Shown here: positions 55,950-64,000 of the stretch, piece by piece | Layout: each line of letters opens with the position of its first letter | How positions within the stretch are numbered: position 1 is the stretch's first letter | NCBI GenBank assembly: GCA_950097015.1 | Contig: CATNEN010000038.1 | Span: 18,882,001 to 18,946,000 of the forward strand | Length of the DNA stretch: 64,000 bases | Direction of reading: 5' to 3' | DNA from: Macrostomum hystrix | Lineage: Eukaryota > Platyhelminthes > Macrostomidae | Notes under the pieces: generated by a model | Told to the model about the DNA's origin: nothing | Databases searched by the model: none | The model's input: only the letters and a program-made list of their open reading frames with translations | Translations under genes and position numbers: made by a program

Positions 55950-56246
55950 TCAACTTAGCTTGGATCAATAACTAAATGGTTCAAGCATCACACTCGAGTT
56001 TCTAATTGTTTAAAGTTTACCTGCTTTATTTTATATGAACGCAAAAAACGACCTGAAGGGTAGTTGCTGTAAAGTAAAAAAATGACAATTTTTTGTCAAC
56101 AGCTTAGAGTGGTGGAATGACTCAGACTATTGCGAGAGCTTGACTTTTCGAGAGAAATTTTTTATCAACAATTACTCGTGAGTATATATTATAAGACCCA
56201 CAGAATTTCTAGCTGATAAAAATGTCACATTCTGTTTATATTTCAG

Positions 56247-56254
56247 TCTGCGCA
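56247..56254 (+). promoter_or_regulatory. Splice acceptor in PINX1 leader
   Basis: TATTTCAG with an upstream T-rich tract, about 60 bp before the PINX1 ATG. It could close a 5' UTR intron or receive a trans-spliced leader; the sequence alone does not decide. Confidence 0.4.
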
Positions 56255-56313
56255 GTGAAGTTGACCATTTAATTCCAACGTAGCTATAAACGCAGTCCAC
56301 TAGACAGGCAATC

Positions 56314-57399
56314 ATGGCGATGCTAGCTGAACCTAGGCGCAAAGTTCGCTACACAGTCAATCCAACAGGCAAGGATTGGCGCCAGAACGGAGACAGTAGC
56401 CAGTTCGGCCAGCGCATGCTGCACAGTATGGGCTGGCAGGAGGGCCTCGGCCTAGGGAAAGACTGTCAGGGCGCCGTTGAGCCGATCCGGGTGCGCCGGA
56501 AGAACGATCAGCGCGGAGTTGGCTGCTCGGGAGCCTACGCGGCCGAGTCCATGCAGCAGACTGACGAGTTCGCTAATTTGCTCAGTCAGCTAAACGCGGA
56601 GCACAATGGCGCTAGCGAAGGCAATAACGATACCAGCAGTGGTGCCGTCAGTCTTGAAGCGAAGTCGCGCGCATCAAAAGCTCGCCTGCATTATCACCGA
56701 TTCACTCGCGGAAAGGACGTCTCCGCCTATGGTAGTAAAGCGCTGGCTTGCATTTTTGGTACAAGAACTTCTCAGACTGCGAAAACTGATGCCGTCAATG
56801 ATGCTGATCAAGATATCAAAGAAGAAAAGGAAAGAGACGGTGATTTCGATTCCGCCCCAGCTGTTGGTCTGGGCTTCGGTGGCGCCAAGTCATTGTCGCA
56901 TTCTAACAGCGAATCGTGCTTAACAGGCTCGTCAAATCCCGAGCCAATCAGCAACGGCCTGCATCTAGTTCAGAGTCAGACCTCGCTGCAGGATTATTTT
57001 CGAGTTAAAATGTTGCAACGCCAGATGAAACAGCAGCAGCAGCAGCCACTAGTTGAGACTCAGCCAGAGCCAGTAGCGGACCAATCAGAGAGCCAGTCCT
57101 CATGGACCAGCGAATCCAGCTGCAGTGCCGCCAGCACTCTGCTATCCGATGCGGAGCCGTCTAACCAGTCGCGCTCTGAGAGCTGTCAGCCAAAGTCAGC
57201 TAAGCGAGTCTGCTTCAGCCTATCGCCAGCACCTGTAGAATCATCATCTGCCGCTGACAGAGTCAACATCAAAGTCCAAGATAATGATAGCAGCAGTTTC
57301 TGTGACAATGAGGTATCTGATGATGGCATGACGGTCATTGATTTTTTTCAGTTCCCTGGCAGCGAGATGCAACGCATACTGGGCTATGTGTACTATTAA
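56314..57399 (+). CDS. PINX1: PINX1, G-patch telomerase/nucleolar protein
   Basis: 361 codons without introns. The start ATGGCGATGCTAGC gives MAMLAEPRRKVRYTVNP, the typical PinX1 opening. The G-patch follows at about residues 29-73: FGQRMLHSMGWQEGLGLGKD, then GAVEPIRVRRKND. Conserved downstream blocks are FANLLSQLN, the ARLHYHRFTRGKD and ACIFGTR segments, and LQDYFRVKMLQRQMK, corresponding to the C-terminal telomerase-inhibitory region. The tail is Ser/Gln-rich and acidic and not conserved. In known species PinX1 binds TRF1 and telomerase and helps rRNA and snoRNA processing with the DEAH helicase Prp43 through the G-patch. It lies about 745 bp downstream of the Munc13-like gene on the same strand. 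AATAAA at 57527-57532. Confidence 0.93.
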   Translation: MAMLAEPRRKVRYTVNPTGKDWRQNGDSSQFGQRMLHSMGWQEGLGLGKDCQGAVEPIRVRRKNDQRGVGCSGAYAAESMQQTDEFANLLSQLNAEHNGASEGNNDTSSGAVSLEAKSRASKARLHYHRFTRGKDVSAYGSKALACIFGTRTSQTAKTDAVNDADQDIKEEKERDGDFDSAPAVGLGFGGAKSLSHSNSESCLTGSSNPEPISNGLHLVQSQTSLQDYFRVKMLQRQMKQQQQQPLVETQPEPVADQSESQSSWTSESSCSAASTLLSDAEPSNQSRSESCQPKSAKRVCFSLSPAPVESSSAADRVNIKVQDNDSSSFCDNEVSDDGMTVIDFFQFPGSEMQRILGYVYY

Positions 57400-57526
57400 C
57401 TTTAATTTTAGCTGCTTTATTAAGTTTAGTAAAGTAGTTTGTTAGAATTTGAATGGCACTCGTGTACCTACAGGTACTTGTCCTCCTTGCTGTTGGCTCT
57501 TGCGATTTTGTCTACAGGGCGTTGTC

Positions 57527-57532
57527 AATAAA
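57527..57532 (+). terminator. Polyadenylation signal, PINX1
   Basis: Canonical AATAAA 128 bp after the PINX1 stop codon. Confidence 0.5.
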
Positions 57533-58082
57533 TAGCAATTATATGCCATCGTTTCTATGGCGATGGCGTTTGTTACCATGCCAACTGTCAGGTCTGTGCT
57601 TTGCGATAATTGCGAGTCGATAATAGTGCAGAATTGCCTCAGTTTTCAAAGTTTATTTGCATGCAGCTACAGGGCCTAAAAGCGGGGGTCGAACCTAGCG
57701 CTCGCAGGCCGTCCTGATTGATTTATTGAGTGCTTGTATAAAATTATTTAACAGTAGGAAGATCGCGCTTTTTTCCCCTTGGGAAATTTCCACTCTTAAT
57801 AACGATGAACTAAATTGTTCAAGTCGTCCGACGTCAGCATCGTCGAGATATTCAGCGATTCTTGTCGAAGAGCCTGATGACAAGGACAGCTAAAATTGCG
57901 CCGTAAAAACATCCTGTTGTGTATCTGTTTTGATTTAATAATATAATTGTGTCAAGTATTTACACAGACGGCTAATTAGAAGAGATTGGGCCACATCCAA
58001 GCAGTTATAAAAAATACTATTTGGATTCAAAGTGAAAGTACTATCGGGACGCCTTGCTATCGGGACAAACAAGACTAATCTA
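57533..58082. other. Spacer, no gene seen
   Basis: Unique sequence between PINX1 and the mariner. The minus strand holds a 62-codon frame (57883-57695) without support. Confidence 0.35.
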
Positions 58083-59388
58083 CGAGGGTTGTGTCATAAA
58101 TTCGCTGACAACTGCAGATATCACAGAAACAAAACAAAGAACAGCTAATTGTCAACATTGCACTTCTCAACATCCCCAAGCTGCACACATTCGTGCCATC
58201 TCTCTGGCAGCTTGCTGATGCCCTGGGCGAAGAATTCGGTGGGGGTCCCTCGTACCCACTGGCTGATGGCCGAGCTGAGTGCAGAAAGGCTTCCATAGCG
58301 ATGGCCACGAAGAGGCTCTTTTATTTTAGGGAACAACCAGTAGTCACTGGGGGCCAGGTCCGGAGATTAGGCAGGGTGAGGCAGCAACTCGAAGCCTAGT
58401 CTCCTGATGATATCCATAGTTGCATTGCAGGTATGCGGCCTGGCGTTGTCCTGCTGCAGCACAATGCCCCTGGTGATCCTTCGCCGGCGCTCACTCTCGA
58501 TCTTCTCACGCAGCCGCTCCAATATTTCACAGTAGTACTGGGCATTGATGGTTCTGCCTTCAGGTAGCCACTCGATCAGCAAGATGCCTTCTCTGTCCCA
58601 GAACACGGTGGCCATGCGCTTACCTGCTGACTGCACTGCCTTGGCCTTGACCGGTGGGGGTTCGTGAGTAGCCTTCCAGACGCTGCTCTGCCGTTTCGTT
58701 TCTGGTTCGTAGAAGTGAAACCACGTTTCATCACCAGTCACCAGGCGGCCAAGAAAGTCGGGCTCGTTTTGATAGGCGTTGAGTAGGTGGCGGCACATCT
58801 GGACCCTCTCTTGCAGTTGGACAGGAGTCAGCAGTTTAGGGACCCATCGTGCAACAACTCGTGTCATATGCAGATGGTCGGAGATGATGCAATGAATGCT
58901 CTTCATTGGTATCTCCAACAAGTCCTCTAACTGCCTCAGGGTTGCTCCACGATCATCGTCCAGGGCATGCTGCACACGCTGGATGTTGTCACTGGAAGTG
59001 GATGACCGCGGTGCACCTGGGCGTGGAGCATCATCAACTGTTTCCCAGCCGTCCTCAAAGCGCTGCATCCACTTTGACACAGTTTGTTTCGAAGGTGCAT
59101 CCTCGCTAAAGATTTGCAGCAGCTCACGGTAAATATCAGCCTGCTTCTTCTGCTGCTTCCACAAAGACCAAAAGACAGTGCGCTTGGTAGCTTCACTTTT
59201 CTCCATACTGGATAAAAGGGTGGTTTGAATGCCACTCGATTTCTGCCTTGTCTCAAAAGCCAGAGGGAAGATTTTCCATAGACAATAAGATCGATGGTGC
59301 CTTAGTCTGTATAAAAACATTCTGCCCCAAAGTGCAAAGGAAACAGACGCTATGTAAGTTTGTCAGCGAATTTATGACACAACCCTCT
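58083..59388 (-). mobile_element. Mariner DNA transposon, complete
   Basis: 1306-bp element with inverted termini containing gagggttgtgtcataaattc + gctgacaa at both ends, identical over 28 bp, and TA on both outer sides, the expected mariner target duplication. It carries one transposase gene on the minus strand. The intact ends suggest recent insertion. Confidence 0.93.
58145..59206 (-). pseudogene. Mariner transposase with one nonsense codon
   Basis: Start chosen at MEKSEATKR (59206); the frame is open further upstream to 59320. Domains in order: HTH with KQTVSKWMQRFEDG, a GAPRSSTSSD linker, a second HTH (LRQLEDLLEIPMKSI), RVVARWVPKLLT, then the catalytic part. First Asp: VTGDETWFHFYEPE. 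Second Asp: LQQDNARPH. Third Asp: SPDLAPSDYWLFPK, 34 residues after the second, giving DD34D. TAA at 58367-58369 replaces the usual Tyr of HPAYSPDLAPSD, truncating the protein before the third Asp. Everything after continues in the same frame to a stop at 58145. Total length of about 353 codons is normal for mariner, so a single base change inactivates it. Confidence 0.93.
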
Positions 59389-60340
59389 TACAATGCATCT
59401 TGAAAAAAAAGAATATGTAGCAGTTTTGTGAACAGATATAAGTTCTCGTAAAGCTTATACGTCGGGGGGCCAAAACAAAGATGCTGTTTATAATTGTTTA
59501 TTTTTTTATTAGTTAGTTTCGCAGAAAGTAGAAGCACTGATCACCGTGATTGGACAATTAATATGGATATAAATAATATGGGGTTGCATAAATTTGAAAA
59601 CCACCTGATTAATTATCTGACTACAGCAAAGATCTTTCTGTCCCAAGTCTCTAGCAGACAATAGGCACAGGGCGCTTGCTTACAAGTAATATAGCTAGTG
59701 CACATCGTAACCATGGCAGATTATGAAGCGTATGATTGTAGGATTGCGCAAAATCTCTAGACGATGCCTAAAACACCAATGCAAAGATTTTGCTAATCAT
59801 CGACCTAGAAAAAGCTGAAAAAAAACTGGATAGACAATAGAATAGAAGAAAGTACGCGAAAAAGAACAAAAGTTAAGAAGCACACAAGTGAATATTAACT
59901 GGTATAGCTAAGGAAGCAGCAATGCAGCTTTAGATTCTAAAGTAAATAGTACACTGTATGGAGCGCCACTATTCGCATTTTTGGGGTCAATGCGAAAAGT
60001 GCTGTCGTAGTCAGAAAATAGTTTTTTTAATTAACAAAACAAATTACTACCTAGCTATTCTACTTATCAGTAGCAAGATGTGTACAGTAGCGCTATTTTT
60101 TACTATAACCCAAAACCATTTTCTGACATTTTCTAACGATGAGTGAATTAGGAAAGCAAGCAAAAAAAGCTGCGTAAAATATGAAGCAGCAATTAATTAA
60201 ACAAAACGTCTAACGGATTTTGCTCAACAGAAAGAAAGAAACCAGATGTGCTTAAGACAGGTAGTTTTTAGTTTTGAAAAAAGTCAAATTCAACCATCGA
60301 CCATCATGGAACCGTGAAAACTCTCTGTTTCATTTGCAAT
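59389..60340. other. AT-rich spacer, no gene seen
   Basis: Between the mariner and the 3' end of seryl-tRNA synthetase. No coding, array or RNA gene recognised; it presumably includes the SARS1 3' UTR. Confidence 0.35.
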
Positions 60341-63300
60341 CTACTTGGCTTCGGCGCCACTTTTTTCAACCACCGGCGGCGGCTTAACAAACGGTATTTT
60401 CTCGCGATACTTCGCCGGCATCAGGTGACGAATAGCCTCGGGCACGCGGATACCGTCTGCTTCTTGGCCGTTCTCCAAGATGGCGCAGATGGCGCGTGTT
60501 GTGGCGCACATTGTACAGTTCAGCATGTGTACATACTGTGACTCGCCATCGAGCTTCTTGGTCTGGCCGAAGCGAACCTATCAGTCAGATTGTGTGGATT
60601 GGATGCATGAATGGGCGGAACTGATTATTTGGCGAGTAAAAATAAGTGATTGACAGGCTGAGAATATGTGAATGACAGGTTGAAAATTGTGAATGACAGG
60701 CTGATAATATGTGAATGACAGGCTGAAAATAAGTGATTGACAGGCTGAGAATGTGATTGACAGGCTGAAAATATGTTAATGACAGGCTGAAAAAATGTGA
60801 ATGACAGGTTGAAAAGAAGTGAATGAGAAAGGAAAGGGAGTGAATGAGGACTAGAAAAGAGTGAATGAGGAGCGGAGTTAATCAGGAATGGGCGCACCTG
60901 CAAGCTCCTAGCCTGATAGTCGGTGCAGTTGCTGCAGGACACCAGCTCGCGGAAGGCTCCACTGCCGGGGAACCAGCCCTCTAGGTCGTATTTAATGGCG
61001 GCGGCGTTGTTCAACTCGCCGGAGACGATGCTTACCACCCGGTAGGGAATTCCCAGCCGCTGATAAAAAGCCTCGGCGTTGGCCATCATGGCGGCAAACA
61101 TCGCCTCGGAGGCGCCATCTAGCGGGCTAGTGATGCAGAATTGTTCAACCTTGTGAAACTGGTGCACCCGAAAGATGCCGCGCGTGTCCCGGCCGTGCGA
61201 GCCGACCTCCTGGCGGAAGCAGGCGCTGACGCCGGCGTATTTCAAGGGCAGGCTGGCCGGGCTGAGCCATTCGTCGCGATGAAAAGCGGCAATCGGCTGC
61301 TCGGAGGTGGCGATGAGATATTTCTCTTCTAGTTCGGCGTCGCCTTTGACGTCGCTGCGCTTACCGACAACCTTGTAAAGCTCTTCGTCGAACTGGTTCA
61401 GCTGGGCTACGGCCTGTGTTAAGTGCGTGTTTCAACAGTATTTTAAACGAATTAAATTTATTTGTCCCATATTGGACATGGGATGTGAAAATCAGCTTTG
61501 TTCATCAGGATCTGATAATCCCCCTAGTCATTACAGGATCTGAGAATACCCTAGTCATTACAGGATCTGATAATCCCCTAGTAATTACAGGATCTGAAAA
61601 TCCATCAAGTTTTACAGGATCTGGGATCTGATAATCGGTATATACTAGTTTTACCTGATCTGGAATACAATAATCCGCCTAGACATTATAGTATCTGGGA
61701 TCTGATAATCCCCCTAGTTTTACAGGATTTGGGATCTGGTAATCCCCCCTAGTTTTAACGGATCTGGAATCTGATAATCCGACTAGTTTTACAGGATGTG
61801 GGATCTGATAATCCGACTAGTTTTACAGGATCTGGGATCTGATAATCCGACTAGTTTTAAAGGATCGGGAATCTGATAATCCGACTAGTTTTACAGGATG
61901 TGGGATCAGATAATCCGACTAGTTTTACAGGATGTGGGATCTGATAATCCGACTAGTTTTACAGGATCTGGGATCTGATAATCCGACTAGTTTTAAAGGA
62001 TCGGGAATCTGATAATCCGACTAGTTTTACAGGATGTGGGATCAGATAATCCGACTAGTTTTACAGGATCTGGGATCTGATAATCCGACTAGTTTTACAG
62101 GATCTGGGATCTGATAATCCGACTAGTTTTACAGGATGTGGGATCTGATAATCCGACTAGTTTTACAGGATCTGGGACCTGATAATCCGACTAGATTTAC
62201 AAAATCTGGGATCTGATAATCCGACTAGTTTTACAGGATCTAGGATGTGATGATCTATCTAATCTTTTTATTCTTATCTCAATCAATTGATCCAGGGTGA
62301 GGTCTAGGATAATTGATGCACCTGCATGGCGTCCTTTCGCATAAAATAGGGCGTCAATAGAGCTTCGTATCCTTCGTCAAGTAGCATGTGCAGGCCAAAT
62401 TGCATCAGCGCCTGTTCCAGGAACACGCAGGGACCTTTCAGATAGTAGCCCCGACCGCCGGCAGTTCTAGTGCCGCGCTCTCCATCGAATCCGTCAATCA
62501 TGGCTACTAGATCGACGTGCGAGTATTGGTAGCGGGTGGTCACATCGCCATGCTGCCTGATGATGGCATTGTTGTCCTGTAGACGAATATGGCCGCTTGT
62601 AATTAGCTTAGATTTTTACTAATCTCTCTTCATGTTATGCCTTAACGTCCGTCCTCTCATCGTTCTATCATTGTTTTCCTAAACCTAACTCCCATCCAAT
62701 CATTATTCTCTGAAACTCAACTCCCATCCAATCATTATTCTCCCAAACTCAACTCCCATCCAATCATTGTTCTCCCAAACTCAACTCCCATCCAATAATT
62801 GCTCTCCCAAACTTAACTCCCATCCAATAATTGCTCTCCCAAACTCAACTCCCATCCAATCATTGCTCTCCCAAACTCAACTCCCATCCAAACATTGTTC
62901 TGCCAAACTTAACTCCCATCCAAACATTGTTCTGCCAAACTCAACTCCCATCCAATCATTGTTCTCCCAAACTCAACTCCCATCCAATAATTGCTCTCCC
63001 AAATTTAACTCCCATCCAATCATTGCTCTCCCAAACTTAACTCCCATCCAATCATTGCTCTCCCAAATTTAACTCCCATCCAATCATTGCTCTCCCAAAC
63101 TCAACTCCCATCCAATCATTGTTCTCCCAAACTTAACTCCCATCCAATAATTGCTCTCCCAAATTTAACTCCCATCCAATCATTGCTCTCCCAAACTCAA
63201 CTCCCATCCAATCATTGTTCTCCCAAACTCAACTCCCATCCAATAATTGCTCTCCCAAATTTAACTCCCATCCAATCATTGCTCTCCCAAACTTAACTCC

Positions 63301-64000
63301 CATCCAATCATTGCTCTCCCAAACTCAACTCCCATCCAAACATTGTTCTGCCAAACTCAACTCCCATCCAAACATTGTTCTGCCAAACTCAACTCCCATC
63401 CAAACATTGTTCTGCCAAACTTAACTCCCATCCAATCATTGCTCTCCCAAACTCAACTCCCATCCAATCATTGCTCTCCCAAACTCAACTCCCATCCAAT
63501 CATTGATGCATGATAAACAACTTCACATTTTAACATGGAAAATTGCACTTTACCTCATTGTCGCTAATGACAACATCCTTGTGCAGCAGGTTGCCAACCT
63601 CCCTTAACAGATTGTCTCGCTCGGTCTTCAATTGGTCAATAATTTGTTCATTTTTAGCGATAGCTTCACCGATGAATCGACCATAGGATTTGATTTGCAG
63701 AATTGACAAGTCCTGAAATGAGAAACGTGCACTATTAAACTATCGGCTTAAACTCATATTCATGTTTTTATATTGCTAATAAACTAACTTTCAGTTCCTC
63801 TGGCTTGACTTCAGCTGGATTGCTAGTCAACGCTTCCGGAAGTGGCAAGTCCTCTCCATCTGCTTCTTTGGCCTGAAAAACGCATGTTTAGATTTCCATA
63901 TCGAAATACCAACAAAACGTACTTCTACATTACTAGCAGTACTAGTAATGTTTGTAAGTTAAAAATCTTGAAGTTTACCTTCTTTTTCTCGCCAACAGTC
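60341..64000 (-). CDS. SARS1: Seryl-tRNA synthetase, cytosolic (5' incomplete)
   Basis: Class II synthetase that charges tRNA-Ser. Six exons on the minus strand, all phase 0: 64000-63979 (partial), 63872-63789, 63712-63554, 62576-62322, 61413-60898, 60577-60341 (TAG). The first exons encode the end of the N-terminal coiled-coil arm ([36 protein letters not shown]). Core: [34 protein letters not shown] (motif 1 region), [38 protein letters not shown] (motif 2) and [20 protein letters not shown], with [20 protein letters not shown] (motif 3, catalytic Arg). Sequence matches the eukaryotic cytosolic type throughout. The start codon lies beyond the right edge. The three largest introns each contain a different minisatellite. 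Confidence 0.95.
60630..60890. repeat. ~20-bp repeat in SARS1 last intron
   Basis: About ten copies of gtgaatgacaggctgaaaat with small indels, decaying towards the exon at 60898. Confidence 0.85.
61490..62265. repeat. 34-bp minisatellite in SARS1 intron
   Basis: About 20 copies of gactagttttacaggatctg + ggatctgataatcc, irregular at the left end. Unit variants (gatgtggg, aaaggatcggga) recur in the same order near 61860 and 61990. Confidence 0.93.
62690..63510. repeat. 32-bp minisatellite in SARS1 intron
   Basis: About 25 copies of ctcccaaactcaactcccat + ccaatcattgtt. Variants (ataattgctctccc, aacattgttctgcc, aaatttaactccc) repeat in blocks. Different in sequence from the 32-bp satellite at 40-43 kb. 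Confidence 0.94.

Overview
This window is eukaryotic nuclear DNA from an invertebrate animal. Genes are split by GT-AG introns, coding sequence is fairly GC-rich inside AT-rich spacers, and there are tRNA-derived SINEs, a mariner element and a Crypton-like recombinase. All reading frames work with the standard code. The gene set plus the abundance of repeats would suit a lophotrochozoan, perhaps a free-living flatworm, but nothing here proves the species. The strongest general feature is that almost every intron carries its own minisatellite with its own period (7 to 34 bp).

Layout. 1-2985: 3' half of a checkpoint kinase CHEK1 gene (+) and a 29-bp satellite behind it. 3640-4505: an 18-bp array. 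5070-23500: four related genes on the minus strand, each coding a small secreted prohormone: signal peptide, KR site, one conserved peptide, then Gly plus a polybasic stretch. The first is spread over about 8.5 kb by huge minisatellites; the other three are compact, near-identical, tandemly duplicated units disturbed by SINEs, a 752-bp insertion and a dead Crypton. 24000-30780: repeats, SINEs, a 64-bp perfect palindrome and a mariner fragment. 30780-34201: LETM1 (-), five exons. 35718-36039: a MITE-like element. 36860-39369: an unrecognised polyQ and zinc-ribbon protein gene (+). 40147-43432: a 32-bp satellite with 26-mer higher-order repeats. 43761-47242: an NHL-repeat protein gene (-), possibly with a polyglutamine tail exon. 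51880-55569: an intronless Munc13-family gene (+). 56314-57399: an intronless PINX1 gene (+). 58083-59388: a complete mariner with intact ends and one nonsense codon. 60341-64000: seryl-tRNA synthetase (-), six exons, running off the right edge.

The housekeeping genes (CHEK1, LETM1, PINX1, SARS1) are unrelated in function and simply neighbours. The one functionally coherent cluster is the prohormone family at 5-23.5 kb. Four genes share intron positions and phases, signal peptide plus propeptide architecture and the mature-peptide core, so they descend from one gene by tandem duplication. I do not recognise the peptide as any named neuropeptide family, and I regard it as the most interesting system in the window. 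All assignments were made by eye from the sequence; no database search was possible.
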